This document shows, in pieces, positions 21,049 through 33,501 of a stretch of DNA of 64,000 nucleotides (its first letter is position 1; every line of letters begins with the position of its first letter). A model generated the notes under the pieces. That model did no database searches, was not told the origin of the DNA, and was given only the letters and a program-made list of their open reading frames with translations. The stretch comes from Asterella californica (Eukaryota > Streptophyta > Marchantiopsida > Marchantiales > Aytoniaceae). Position numbers and translations under genes: made by a program. Where the stretch lies: contig JAYKYS010000011.1 in NCBI GenBank assembly GCA_036924285.1, positions 9,936,001 through 10,000,000 of the forward strand, in the 5' to 3' direction.

Positions 21049-21525
21049 ATGAGTGGAAATTCAAAAGATTGGAAAGTTAGACTTAGAAACCTTCCTCAAG
21101 GTTTAGATGTCATAGTAAGTGTCGGAGAAAGTTCGAGAGAGATTATCGTCGAGTTTGAAAACCCTAGTACTAAACCTCAAGTAGAATCTCCAAGGAGAAG
21201 AGTAGAAACCGACTTGTGGTGTTATTTCTGTAGAGGGTTGGGACACAAAGTAGTGAATTGTCCAACTAGAATCAGAACCGAGAGAGCTAAAGGGAAGCGG
21301 GAGTTTACTGATTTAAGTCTTCGAGTGGGTCCATCGTCACCAGTGCCAATTCATCTTCTAGACGAAGATCCTTGTCCAAGTTGTGGAGTGGGTGATCTAT
21401 CAAGAGGACACAAGTGCGTCGATGTGGCCGCCCTACTTACGTCAGTAGTCGAGAAGTTGGACGAGACTCAAAGAGTTGAGACGGAGAAGTTGTCTACTTC
21501 AAAAGAGGACTCGGCTGAGTTGTGA
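21049..21525 (+). CDS. C accessory ORF with CCHC zinc knuckle
   Basis: 158 aa from ATG 21049 (a longer frame starts at a TTG at 21034). It contains CYFCRGLGHKVVNCP, a C-x2-C-x4-H-x4-C knuckle typical of nucleocapsid, then a second Cys/His cluster CPSCGVGDLSRGHKC, and ends acidic. It lies upstream of the capsid ORF, which is unusual since knuckles normally follow capsid; pol also begins with a knuckle. A nucleic-acid-binding role is likely from the motif. The stop overlaps the next ATG as TGATG. Confidence 0.6.
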   Translation: MSGNSKDWKVRLRNLPQGLDVIVSVGESSREIIVEFENPSTKPQVESPRRRVETDLWCYFCRGLGHKVVNCPTRIRTERAKGKREFTDLSLRVGPSSPVPIHLLDEDPCPSCGVGDLSRGHKCVDVAALLTSVVEKLDETQRVETEKLSTSKEDSAEL

Positions 21526-21722
21526 TGGAGATCGTCATTCGAATGATGGAGAAGACGATGATGCGACTCAGACTCATGATTACCTTGGGAGAAGAGATGG
21601 CACAAGAGGTGTTGTTACAACCATTTCCTTTCATTTTACCTATGGTAGATTATTCGCGAATGGAATTGGTGATGTTCGTACTCTTTTTGCGAGTAGTTAT
21701 TGCACAAAAATTAGAAGGGTAG
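21525..21722 (+). CDS. Small hydrophobic ORF in C
   Basis: About 65 aa starting at the ATG of TGATG, ending 16 nt before gag. Rich in Met, Leu, Val and Phe with a possible membrane-type stretch in its second half. No family recognised. The stop/start overlap is the main reason to list it; it could be chance. Confidence 0.25.
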   Translation: MEIVIRMMEKTMMRLRLMITLGEEMAQEVLLQPFPFILPMVDYSRMELVMFVLFLRVVIAQKLEG

Positions 21723-21738
21723 AAAGAATAGTTACAAG

Positions 21739-22431
21739 ATGGGGAAGTTACCAGTGTTTCATGGGAAGGACAATGAAGATGTAGAACCATTTGTACGAGA
21801 CTTCAAAAGGGGTTGCATCGGAAACAACGTGAGAAGGAAGGAAGAATGGGTGTTGTTACTGCCGAAGTTTTTAGAAGATTTTGCTCTTACGTGGTATGAA
21901 GACCGAGTGAAGAGCCAGACACTTGATGCAGTTGAGGACACATGGGAGACGTTGAGTAATGCACTCATCGAAGAATTTCTTCCAGAAGAGAGTTATGAGA
22001 AGCTCATGGTGGAGCTTACTCATTTGAAGCAACGGGACGACGAGAAAGTTCGGCAATATGCCGAAAGGGTGGATAAGTTGGAGCAACGATTTCGGACGGT
22101 CCTACGGAAGAGTGGAGACAATGTGGAGTTAACGATGGCGGGGATTGGAGCAGTGTTGACCAAGAACTTGGTGGGAGGGTTGAGGCCTTCAATTCGAACC
22201 CAAGTGAGGTACGAGAAGTCAGCAACCAAAGCGGAGGCCATCAAGATAGCGACAAATATGGAAGAGAGTTTGGATGAAGGAGATATCATCCAACCTCATC
22301 ATGTTGCTCTGGTGTCAACTCCGACTCCTGGTGTAGTCACAACGATCGCACCTGCACCATCACAATTGGTGATTGCTTCAACGTCAGCTCCTACTCCAAC
22401 GGTGGTGCCAAGACCGTTTGTCCAACAATGA
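21739..22431 (+). CDS. C gag (capsid region)
   Basis: 230 aa from ATG, intact. It matches the retrotransposon gag pattern: FHGKDNEDVEPFVRDF, LLPKFLEDFALTWYED, FLPEESYEKLMVELTHLKQRDDEKVRQYAERVDKLEQRF, then a Pro/Thr/Val-rich tail. It would assemble the particle. The stop TGA overlaps the pol ATG as ATGA (22428-22431). The zinc knuckle is not here but at the start of pol. Confidence 0.85.
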   Translation: MGKLPVFHGKDNEDVEPFVRDFKRGCIGNNVRRKEEWVLLLPKFLEDFALTWYEDRVKSQTLDAVEDTWETLSNALIEEFLPEESYEKLMVELTHLKQRDDEKVRQYAERVDKLEQRFRTVLRKSGDNVELTMAGIGAVLTKNLVGGLRPSIRTQVRYEKSATKAEAIKIATNMEESLDEGDIIQPHHVALVSTPTPGVVTTIAPAPSQLVIASTSAPTPTVVPRPFVQQ

Positions 22432-25400
22432 TGTCTACTGCCACCTCTGATTTTCATGCCGAGCTGAAGAGCATCACCGATACTCTTGCGGATCTCAAGA
22501 TAAACGTGGTGCAGTTACGAGAATGGAGGAACAAAGGTGGAGGAGGAGGTCAAAGAGGTTACGACAACAATCCCAACCGAGGAAATCAAGGTAACTTTGG
22601 AGGAATCATTTGTTGGACGTGTGGAGGTTCTCATTTCCAGCGAAATTGTCCTAACAACGGAGCAAGAGGTGCCGAAGCTATCAGAATGAATGTGGGTGGA
22701 GGAAATCCATCACAAGGACGAGACAAGGAGGTGGCTACTATCGATGTCGTGCGAGATCCCATCTACGAGAAAGGAGAGAGTTCAAACTCTTCTCATGCAC
22801 CGGTGGAGCTTTTAGCTCAAGAAAGGAAAAGAACTCGATTTTTTGATGAACCGGTTTTCATGGAGGAGTCAGCAAGTAGAAGTACTCGTTTGAGTAATGT
22901 TTCGAGTACACCAAGGGAGCCAAGAAAGAAGCTGGGGATGGCGGATTTCACCATTTCATCTTCCCAAGCGGGATATGATGTGGTTGAAGATGTGGGTGCT
23001 CAGAAAGTCAACATCACTGTTGGACAACTGATCGCACTTAATCCCAGCTTACGAAGAGAACTCAGAGGAGGACTGAGTTCTAAGAGAAGCAAGAAGAAGA
23101 AACCCAAGAGCAAGACATCAAAGTCTGTGGGAGTTGGTGTGGTGGATGTGCATGCTTCAGAGGTATGCACTAGGGCTTCAAAGATTGAAGTCCGGTTGAA
23201 TGGTCACTACGTCTCTGACGTACTGGTGGATGGAGGGTCGGCTGTAAACGCCATATCGGAGAGGTTGATGAAGAAGTTGGAGATGGAACCAACTCGTCCG
23301 GCTAGCATTGTCGTGGGGATGGCTAACAAGCAACGGGTAAGACCTCTTGGTGTGTTAGAGAAGGTGGTCGTGTCTGTGATGGGAGTTCAAACATTGATGT
23401 CCTTTCAAGTGTTAAAGGACTCTAGTTATGATTTGCTCCTAGGTAGGCCTTGGTTGAGAGCTGTGCACACCATGGATAGGTGGCATAAGGGATACTTACG
23501 GATTGGGCCTAGAGATCATAGAGTGATAGTTCCTCTCTCGGGTGTTGGAGTTGTGACTTCTGGCTCTGATAGACCCACTAGTGACTACTGGGAATCTGAT
23601 ACGGAGGATGATCAGAGTATCTCGGAAGTAGATACCGGAGATTCTTACGATCAAGAATCCTCGTTTGAGGACGAAGGATTTGGTCGAGATGAATCATCAC
23701 ATCAGCTTAGTGCTATTGACTTGTTGCCTCGACCAGCAGTGGAGAAAGATCCTGACAAAGAAGAGTTGAGTGAGGCAGAGATTGTGAGAAGACTCTCTAC
23801 CCTGAAGTTTGGTATCAATGTCACTCAAGAAGAGAAAAGTAGATTCTTAGATATATTTCGAAAATATATCCATGTGTTTGCTTTCAGCTACAAGGATTTG
23901 AAGGAGGTGACTCTCGAGACTCATCGAATCGAATTGGAGGAGCACGCAAGACCAGTTCGACAGAAGCAGAGAAGGGTCAATCCCACAACGGCAATGATGG
24001 TCAAGGAGGAGATAGACAAGTTGAAGGAGGCGAGTTTCATCTATGAGGTGGAGAACTCAGAATGGGTTTCACCCATTGTGATTGTCAAGAAGAAGAATGG
24101 TAAGCTGCGAGTGTGCATAGACTATAAGAAGCTGAATGCAGTTACCAAGAAGGATTATTATCCTCTATCATTTATAGATGAGATTTTGGAGGAAGTTGCT
24201 GGTCATGAGTGGTACAGCTTTGGTGATGGTTATAGTGAGTATAACCAGATCAAGATAGCACAGGAGTACCAACAGTTGACTACTTTCACTACTCCTTGGG
24301 GAACATTTGCATTTCGGGTGATGCCATTCGGATTGTGTAATGCTCCGGTCACGTTTCAAAGGTTCATGAACAAGGTGTTTGAACCATTCATAGGGAAGTT
24401 TGTTCGGGATTTCATTGACGATTTCTGTGTGTACGGACGAAAGGAGGACCACTTTGATCATGTGATCAAAGTTTTGCAGCGGTTGGAGCAAGCCAACGCT
24501 TCTCTAAATCCAGAGAAGTGCATCTTTGGCTGCGAAGAAGGTCTGCTGTTAGGGCACATCATTTCCAAGAATGGGATTGCGGTAGATCATGAGAAGGTGA
24601 AGAAGATTGTGGATCTTCCATTTCCGATCAACTTGACAAAGTTGAGGCAGTTTCTTGGCATGGTTGGATATTATCGTAGGTTTGTCTTTTCCTTCTCAAA
24701 CAAAGCAATAGCTTTGACTATGTACATGAAGAAGGGAGTTGATTTTGACTTGATAGTGCATGATCAGAAGGCAAAGGAAGCATCTGAGGAGCTGAAAAAG
24801 GCATTAGTGACAGCTCCTATACTTGCTAAACCTGAGTGGAGTAAAGCATTTATTCTGTATACGGATGCCTCCAATGTAGCAATCGGATGTACATTAAGTC
24901 AGCTAGATGGAGATGGGCATGATCATCCTATAGCTTATGCTAGTAGGCAGATGGTTCCAGCGGAGAAGAATTACTCCGTGACTGAACGAGAAGGATTAGC
25001 GGTGATCTTTGGATTGAAGAAATTTCGACACTACTTGCTAGGAGGGAAATTTTCCATAGTCATAGATCACAAGGCGTTAAAGTATATCTTTAATAAGCCT
25101 AATGCCGAAGGTCGTATTGCTCGTTGGAAGATCCTTCTAACAGAATACGATTATGTGATCAAAGATAGACCAGGGAAGAAGCATGCGAATGCTGATCTTT
25201 TGTCAAGGGCTTATGATGATGAGGGAGAAGAACCGTTTGACGATTCATTTCCAGACGAGCATCTGATGACCATCACAAGCATCGAAGAGATACCGGACGA
25301 GTACAAGGAAATCTGGAGTTTTCTTGTAGATGGCTCTTTTCCAGAAGGTATGCATACCCGAGAACGTAACGCGTTGATCAAGAGATGCAAACCTTACACC

Positions 25401-26603
25401 ATGGTGGAGGGAATTCTATTTCATCAAGGAGCAGATGGCTTACTAAGGAGAGCAGTTGGTCAGAAGGAGGCGTTCAAGCTTATGCACGAGTTTCACGATG
25501 ACACTGTTTGCGGAGGTCACTTTGCTGGTAAGATAACAGCTTTCAAGATTTTGGATGCGGGTTATCATTGGAGAGGGATTTTCAAGGAGTGTTTAGACTA
25601 TTGCAAAACTTGCGACGTATGTCAAGCATTTGCTCTGAAGTCTACTAGAACATCTCCGTTAAGATCAATTCCAATATTAGGACCATTTGGGAAGTGGGAT
25701 ATTGACTTTGTAGGTCCTCTTAATAAGACACCTCGAGACAATAGATATATTGTAGTCGCCACAGACTATTGTACCAAGTGGGTAGAGGCTAGACCTTTGA
25801 GGGAGACTAATGAAACAGAAGTCAGTAGAGTCCTATGAGAGAGGATCATCACCAGATTTGGATGTCCATTAGAGTTGGTCTCAGATAGAGGAGGAGAGTT
25901 TGTAGGGAGCATGACTACTGCTATGCTACAACACTTTTCTATCAAGCCACGAGTAACGACCTCATACAAACCAAATGCTAATGGTCTTGCGGAGAAGACC
26001 AATCTTACACTTTGTATGATGCTCGTCAAAGATGCTGGTGTTGAGACTGCGAAACATACTTGGGATAAGAGGCTACATGCCATCTTATGAGAGTATCGAA
26101 CGACAACAAAGACTTCTACTGGGTACTCCTCATTTCGACTGGTTTATGGAGTGGAGTCCAAGTTGCCAATCCAATTCGAATTGGATACTTTTCAAACTAT
26201 TCAACGAAAGTTGAAGAGGTCGAGAGGAGAAGACGTGGTCAGATCAAGAAGGGAGCAACTCATGGAGTTGGAAGAGACCCGAGCGGTAGCAATGATCCGG
26301 ATGGAACGAGCTCAGGCGTATCAAAAGAAGAGTTACGACAAACGGTTGGGCAAGGGGGAGGTAAAACCTTTTCAAGTCGGAGATTGGGTTATGTTGTATG
26401 ATGCTATCAGATTCAAGACGGCTAGGAAGAAGTTTCTTCCGAGATATTTTGGTCCTTTTGTTGTAGATAAGGTGTAGAGCAACTTCACATATGACCTTCA
26501 GGAGCTGGGAGGAAAGAGATTTGATCGAGTAAATCATGACAAGTTGAAGTTGTTTCATCGACGAAAGTTCTCTCTTCACTCCGAGGACAGAGCGAAAATT
26601 TAG
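22428..26603 (+). pseudogene. C pol polyprotein with three in-frame stops
   Basis: One frame, -1 relative to gag, beginning at ATG in the ATGA overlap. Order: zinc knuckle CWTCGGSHFQRNC; protease with VLVDGGSAVNAIS (DGG instead of D-S/T-G) near 23225; RT with GDGYSEYNQ and FIDDFCVYG near 24410; RNase H (YTDASN, YASRQM, DHKAL); integrase zinc domain (CDVC) and core with WDIDF, SDRGGEF and NGLAEKTN; then a C-terminal domain to a TAG at 26601. Stops at 25836-25838, 26088-26090 and 26475-26477 all fall in the integrase part; the second sits where the family has Trp. Apart from these the frame is complete. Confidence 0.9.
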
Positions 26604-26616
26604 TCCGGGGGTAAAA

Positions 26617-27523
26617 TGTAACGACCTATGTTACACATAGGAAGTTTGTCTATTAGTAAGGTGTTTAGTTATAACTAAGTGTTGAGAATGTTTATTGGCT
26701 GCCAAAGTACTTTAAGGATGTATCAAGTTAGTCATGACTAGCTAAAAGTTAGTTATGGTTAAACTTAGCTGTACTTTTGGCAGAATTCAGATATTTGCTA
26801 AAGAGTGAGCACTACTATCTTGTCATCTTGTCTAAAAGGTAGAAAGGAGGTGGAAAGTATCCCTTATCTCCTTTTTGACTTGATATTAGTGGTTGGATTA
26901 AAGTTGTGGACTTTGTGGGCATTAAAAACAAGAAGAGATTCCACATGTTTCCTTTTTAGTGCGTCCTAGTGTAGAGGGGGGGTGGAAATTCGAGATTCCT
27001 TGAGAATATTCCAGAATCTTTCTAGAAGTTGTTGACTTTGAAGGAATAAGTCCATGTGAAAAGGTAAAAAGCCCATGTGATTAATGCTTTTACCTTAAGT
27101 AATATCTTAGTAAAACCCGATAAAAGTAGTTACGGCTGAGTTACCGGAGGTACCTAAGTAAAAACCTAGAATGTATAAATAGAGGAGTAGAGAAGAGCTC
27201 TTCATCCTTGTTTTCACATTGTCGTAATGACAACTTGAGTAATATAGAGAGTGTGGGATATTTTTAGCATGTGAGAACTTGAGAGACGTCGTTAGAATGG
27301 AGGATTTTAATTAAGGTGTTTAAGGAGATTTTTAGTTGATAAGTTTGTGGGTGTATGAATGAGTGAACTCTTCAAGTTCATGGTGTGCTTCCATCAAAGC
27401 CATCAGAGGTGACCCCTGAGTGAGAGACATGCCCGACATGTTGCAGATTCGTGGATGACGATCGTGGAGGTTGAGAGATCGGGGGGGGGGGTAGTTGATC
27501 GATAGGACCGCGGAGGGTTTACA
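26617..27523 (+). repeat. C 3' LTR
   Basis: 907 bp matching 18795-19702. A polypurine run (about 26606-26616) precedes it. Differences from the 5' copy include several A/G and C/T changes, a 3-bp indel near 27460 and different G-run lengths. Confidence 0.92.
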
Positions 27524-27527
27524 GTAC

Positions 27528-28976
27528 AAAGACTTCACTCCAAGCCTGCTGCACCAACCGATCAGCATACTACTGTAACTCTTCACTTGAACTCTAGAGT
27601 GAAACATCCAAGGAAGATGGTACTAACAGTAGACATGCTAAGCATGTCCTCCACCTCCTCAAAGATCGGAGTATCTTCCGCATGGACATTGTCCTCTAAC
27701 AACTCGTCCGATGACCGAACTGAATCCTGCAACGGATGCCATCGTCCCTGGTATAGGCTCCGTTGTCTCAACTCTAGCACTGAACCGCACTGGTAAGCGG
27801 CTCACTCGTCCTTCACCGGACTGCCAACCTGGTCTGTAAGATGTTGTCTCCGTCCAATAGTCAATCACGAACCTTATAAGATATAACACAACACCTCCAA
27901 CCAATACATCATAAGACTTCATGGCCGTAACGATGGCTGAGCTCTTACCATGGAGTCATCCGTGGGGTGATCTAGTCAAACTCTCACCGTCAACATCTCA
28001 GTATCATGTGTAGAGCTGTACCTCATGATCCCTCTAGAGATGTCTGTAGCTAGAATGGACATCTCTCCACCTAGGACTTCTTCAAACTCAAACTAATGCA
28101 CGTCGTCTTCCTCAACATCAACGATTGAGCTCCAGAGTCTAACAAGACTTTCTGCGGTCGATACACCTTCCCTGAAGGTGCCACCAAACAGAAAATACCA
28201 CTTCTGTTGTCCAACAACACCACACCTGGTGCCAAACCTGCACGATCAATCGCCGGTCTAGCTGGTAACTCATCTAACCTGGCAACTACCGCTTGCCAAG
28301 TACCACTGGTAGCTGTCTTGATCCTTGACTCCATGGACACATCTATCGGCCCTCGCTGAACCATCTCAGCACTAGAGGTAACAACATCCTCGTTCTCACT
28401 GAGAGTGACCGCCAGCTGGAACATTAGAGCCAAGTTGACTCCCAATGCTCTCATATCCGTGGCTGAAAATAGTGAGACTCGTAAAATTTTTGTAGCCGCC
28501 CCCAACATCGGATTCGACATCGCATCCACAGATGTCGAGGATTGACTTGCATCACCCCCCACTCTTAGATGTCGAGACCTCCAACTTCACGACATCATTG
28601 GTAGACCATTTAGAAACTATAGATGTGGTACCTCAACGCCTCCGATAACGTGAAGGACTGAGGAAGCCTGACATGTCTACCAGCCTCCACCGACGCACCT
28701 CGTGGTTCAGAGACACGTATTGCACCTCGAGTCACTACCACAAATGTCTCAATCTGCGCCACACCAGCCATGAAGTCGAAGTCACCTCCTTCTCCTCCAT
28801 AAGACGTGGAAGCCTCTGTTCCACCAGATCTCCGTTGAGCCATAGCCATACTAGCTATCCTCTGCTCCAACTACTCAATCCAAGCAGCCATACCTGCTTT
28901 TGACGTCGTAGCAGGTGATGGACCGACTGATCTTCTCTCAGGTGCTGGTCCTCTACCTCCAGCTCGACCACCACGG
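27528..28976 (-). pseudogene. Element A protease and end of gag
   Basis: Minus-strand frame 28562-28071 contains PQKVLLDSGAQSLML, a canonical retropepsin active site (DSG), and the frame at 27922-27659 continues with SYDVLVGGVVLY and DYWTET..YRPGWQSG, a typical post-protease segment. The frame at 28870-28610 (Gly/Ser-rich, MEQRIASMAMAQRR) is gag-protease linker. The pieces are broken by stops and bounded by C at the left and D1 at the right. Confidence 0.75.
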
Positions 28977-30304
28977 TGTCGAGTTGAGAGTTTTCCTGGG
29001 AAGGGCGGAACCTTCTGGCTGTGATATGACCTTGAAGGCTATGTTCGGTCTACTCAGGGAAGCGTTGGGCTTCAAGCTGTGATTGCTTACTATACAGAGG
29101 TAGGGTTCAGGTCATAAAGGACACTATAGACACTCACTCAGGTCGAATGGACCCTCCAGTATGTTCAGGAAGCAAAGATCAGATCAAACTAGCAGTAATA
29201 AGGTCAGACAGCGAACTTTAACGGTCTAGAATCAGAAACCTACGATGGTTCAGACTTCAGAACTCCTCCTACATGTAAATGAGGCCCTACTGATCATACA
29301 CACGAAGTTTCAGCTTGAGATCAAATCAGAGTGTCGAGATATGGGCAGAAATGTTCTGAGCAGAGAAATTACGGTAATTTCTGGTACCCAGACAGCTATT
29401 TCGACCTAGAACAGAGAATTGGCTCGATCACTTTCAAAGATTCTTACAGGATTTGCAGTACACAGCTTGCTGAACACTCCTGTGAAGTTGGGCCTCCTGA
29501 TTGTACACAGAACTCCAGATCTCGCTCTCTGAAGTTGATGCTCTAGATTGAGAGCTTTTTGGACCCCCTCTGCTTCAGCGGTCGCCTTGAATTACTCACA
29601 ATTTCAATTGACATGAAAATTTAGGGACAGTCGTAGCCCTGCTGCCAATGAACGCGACCTCGACGGTTTGAAGCGATTTTCTCAAATCTACTGCGATTGA
29701 CACCGAAAACCCCAAAATCAACAGAAGTGCTGCAATTCTGGCACAAATCGAACTTCAATCAGCCATAACTCCTTCTTTATTGCTCCAAATCGATCAAAAA
29801 TTTCACTGACAGTGCTTGGCACGGCGAACCCTATCTCCCTGTGCTCTCAGATTTCGAATTTTTCTCACCAAATGCTCGAACTCCTCTTAAGACCCCTACT
29901 ACTAAGTTTAGCGGTACACTAAAGACAAATTTGGACCAATGGGAGTTCATAGCTTCACTCCCCTGTCCTTTTGTGTCCCAAACCACGTGGTGGCTTAATT
30001 TCATACATAGGCTACCACGTCAAGCCCCTAAAGTGCCAACGTAACCCTAAACTACATGCGAAGACATGTAAAACGACACGTAATCTCGAAAGATAACTCA
30101 AACACGCTAGAAAGCATGCATGGGCGACACGTAATTACAACCCATGACCTTAACTCCATCTACATGGTAATCTACCTACTAAGACTCAAAAATATATAAC
30201 ATCCTCTAGTGTCGACTTCTCTGAGGTCCTAACTTCACTCAGAGAGACTAACGCTTGACAGAGAGGTGAATTATTTACAATGTAAAATGATTCACATCAC
30301 GACA
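28977..30304 (-). repeat. D1: solo LTR of the D family, inserted in A gag
   Basis: 1328 bp, exactly the length of the two D LTRs, from TGTCGAG to CACGACA, with no internal region. Sequence differs from the D LTRs at scattered positions. Flanking 4-mers are ACGG (28973-28976) and TCGG (30305-30308), a target duplication with one mismatch. Solo LTRs arise by recombination between the two LTRs of one element. Confidence 0.9.
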
Positions 30305-30308
30305 TCGG

Positions 30309-31900
30309 CCTCACTGAGCTCCTCTGCCTCGTCCACGATCAGCCTTCTCTTGCTGTAGCTCGAGATGGAGATCAAAACAACGGTCACTATTGTGCAGGTC
30401 GCTCGTAATGGTCACATTATCTAGATACCGCTTGAGACGTCCTTGATGTCTCATAACCACTTCTCCTCTGTGGACAGTCCTTCTACTGATGAGGACCATC
30501 ACACGTCCAATAAGGACCCGCTTGCTGCTGACTAGAGAAAGACGGCATGAGCTTTTGTCCACCAGATTCTCCAACACCTCCTTGAGATCGTGACTGCTCC
30601 GCACGATCCTTACCACCACCACCACCACGCTGTTGCGTAGCCCATGATCCTCGAGAAGAGATGATCATCTCATGTGGTGCCTCCTTGCTGAACCAACAAC
30701 CACCACCCTCTCTTCCACCATGTTGAGCTCAATCCGCTCAGCCAAACCAAAGATAACTGCTAACGTCAGAACAGTGTCTCTAAGGAGAATGACATCTCTG
30801 ACTCTCATACGCAGCTCCGATCTAGTATCCCATACCAGAACTGGATTGCCTGTGCTTCCATCACCCCTTGGGTAACGCTGATCAACCGCCTCATGCGAGT
30901 AAACGCCTCGCGTAGGCTCTCTCCAGTCTTCCGCTGGAACTCTTGCAGACTCCTCAACTTGTCGGTCCGCACACCTTCATAGTTCTTCCTCAAACACGGG
31001 AAGAACTGAATCACAAGGTTAAACCTTGGTGGTATTCCACCACACTATCACCTGCTCCACTACTAGTGGATGCACCACCGGTAGTAGGTACTCCGCCATC
31101 CTTGGATGTATCACTGCTACTGACGCCCGAACTCGTAGGTGCTACGCCTCCTGAAACTGCACCAATAGTGATAGAAACAATCGTCCATCGACGGTCCTCC
31201 AAGTGTTGAAACAAACCCTTTCACGCCATGAAGGGTGTAAACAATTGTGGATTCCACATCTGCTGCAGATCGCATCAACTGTCGAACTCTTGGATGAAGT
31301 CATCCAACTCAATGGTACCCACTATACCCGAGTAACGTCGAGATCTCTTCTTGGCCGCATAGATCTCGTCCATGTCTCACAACAACGGTATGACGACATT
31401 AGACTCACCATCAGAAAACGCACTGTCTGCGTTTGACTCGTCTTCTGGAACAACCGACGGTAATGATGTAAGTAGTCAGTATCCCACCCCACTTCGTGTA
31501 ACCCACTGTCCGAGAAATCTCCACCAGAACCTCCCGAGAACTCCGTGATGATAGAATCTTGATAACACATTCTCCAACCCAGAATGTCAAAATCTCCGGC
31601 ACCATCGTATCACTACTTGCCTAATCCCGCTCCTACTGAGCTCACTTGTCCTCTACTAAGACGGTCAAGATAAGGACAACCTGTACCAGTCATCACCACA
31701 GGCAGTCTCTCACGGTCTGTTGGTCGTCACTCCAACCGCACCGTGAGAAAAACAAAGATAGTATGACTGGTCCGCAACTCCAGTCTCACTACCAACAGCA
31801 CACTGGAGTGAACTCACTTTGGAAATCAAGCGCCAACACAAGCAAACACGATGCACAAACAAGAAGCAGAATATGGAGGGGTTCCAACCACAAGAAGTTC
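30309..31900 (-). pseudogene. Element A gag
   Basis: Minus-strand remnants: capsid-type segment RSLQEFQRKTGESLREAF with LISVTQGVMEAQAIQFW (31014-30805), and downstream a basic Gly/Arg-rich part with a damaged zinc knuckle (YWTCDGPHQ, stop, KDCP; about 30530-30490), where Cys is replaced by Tyr. Upstream to about 31.6 kb the frames (31605-31411, 31570-31322) are probably the N-terminus but carry no motif I know. Fully broken. Confidence 0.65.
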
Positions 31901-32127
31901 AAACGATAACCCTCCACACTCAAACATTCACATAAAGAAAAACCCAGTCCCATCCGAACTGACGCCTGCTCTTCGATGATCACATGCAGAATATATGATC
32001 ACCAACCGTCGTAACTGATACTTAAGATCACTAACTAGATGTCCACACCTCTAGTAGCTCCAAAAATATCCACGTGGTAGCTCTACTAGCTCACCTAAGA
32101 CAACTGCCACCAATTGCCTCCAGACGC
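31901..32127 (-). other. Element A 5' leader, part 1
   Basis: Sequence between A gag and the D insertion, without a coding frame. It resumes at 38422. It ends in the D target site ACGC (32124-32127). Confidence 0.45.
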
Positions 32128-33455
32128 TGTCGAGTTGAGAGTTTTCCTGGGAAGGGCGGAACCTTCTGGCTGTGATAGATCTCGAAGGCTGTGTTTAGTC
32201 TACTCAGGGAAGCGTTGGACTTCAGGCTATGGTTGCTTACTACAGAGATAGGCTTCAGATCAAAAGGGAACAGTATAAACACTCACTCAGGTCGAATGGA
32301 CCCTCCAGTATGTTCAGGAAGTGAAAATCAGGTCAGACTAGCAGTAATAAGGTCAGACAGCGAACTTTAACAGTCCAGAATCAGAAACATACAATGGTTC
32401 AGGCTTCAGAACTCCTCCTACATGTAAGTGAGGCCCTACTGACCATACACACGAAGTTTCAGCTTGAGATCAAATCAGAGTGTCGAGATATGGGCAGAAA
32501 CGTTCAGAGCAGAGAAATTACGGCAATTTCTGGTACCCAGACAGCTATTTCGACCTAGAACAAAGAATTGGCTCGATCACTTTCGAAGATTCTTACAGGA
32601 TTTGCAGTAAACAGCTTGCTGAACACTCCTGTGAAGTTGGGCCTCCTGATTGTACACAGAACTCCAGATCTCGCTCTCTGAAGTTTGTGCTCTAGATTGA
32701 GAGCTTTTCGGACCCCCTCTGCTTCAGCGGTCGCCCTGAATTACTCACAATTTCAATTGACATGAAAATTTGGGGACAGTCGTAGCCCTGCTGCCAATGA
32801 ATGCGACCTCGAAGGTTTGAAGCGATTTTCTCAAATCTACTGCGATTGACACCGAAAACCCCAAAATCAACAGAACTGCTGCAATTCTGGCACAAATCAA
32901 ACTTCAATCAGCCATAACTCCTTCTTTATTGCTCCAAATCGATCAAAAATTTCGCTGACAGTGCTTGGCACGACGAACCCTATCTCCCTGTGCTCTCAGA
33001 TTTCGAAGACCTTCTCTCCAAATGCTCGAACTCCTCTTAAGACCCCTACTACTAAGTTTAGCAGTACAAAAAGACAAAAATTGGACCAATGGGAGTTCAT
33101 AGCTCCACTCCCCTGTCCTTTTGTGTCCCAAACCACGTGGTGACTTAATCTCATACATAGGCTACCACGTCAAGCCTCTAAAGTGCCAGCATAGACCCTA
33201 AACTACATGCGAAGACATGTAAAACGACACGTAATCCCGAAAGATAACCTAACCTCGCTAGGAAACATGCATGGACGACATGTAATTACAACCCATGACC
33301 TTAACTCCATCTACATGGTAATCTACCTACTAAGACTCAAAAATATATAACATCCTCTAGTGTCGACTTCTCTGAGGTCTTAATTTCACTCAGAGAGACT
33401 AACGCTTGATAGAGAGGTGAATTATTTACAATGTAAAATGATTCACATCACGACA
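32128..33455 (-). repeat. D 3' LTR
   Basis: 1328 bp. Just inside it lies the polypurine tract (minus-strand GGAGGGGGTGGA, 33456-33467). A TATA-like run (TTATATATTT on minus) lies about 105 nt from the LTR start. Confidence 0.92.
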
Positions 33456-33501
33456 TCCACCCCCTCCAAACCTGCACATCCTCCGGCATGTGCCAACCTC
33501 T

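Larger units (their letters stand above)
18795..27523 (+). mobile_element. Element C: full-length Ty3/gypsy element nested in A
   Basis: 8.73 kb with LTRs of 908 and 907 bp (TGTAACG...TTTACA), target duplication GTAC (18791-18794, 27524-27527), a tRNA-Glu primer site, and a polypurine tract (about 26606-26616). Internal order: long leader, accessory ORFs, gag, and pol with zinc knuckle, protease, RT, RNase H and integrase. Three in-frame stops in pol make it non-functional now. The LTRs differ by roughly a dozen substitutions plus small indels, so it is older than D. Confidence 0.93.

Noticed and set aside
29331..33158. 71-codon frames repeated at 29331, 32480, 37442 and on minus at 32692, 37654
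   Set aside because: They lie inside D-family LTRs and recur only because the LTR is repeated.
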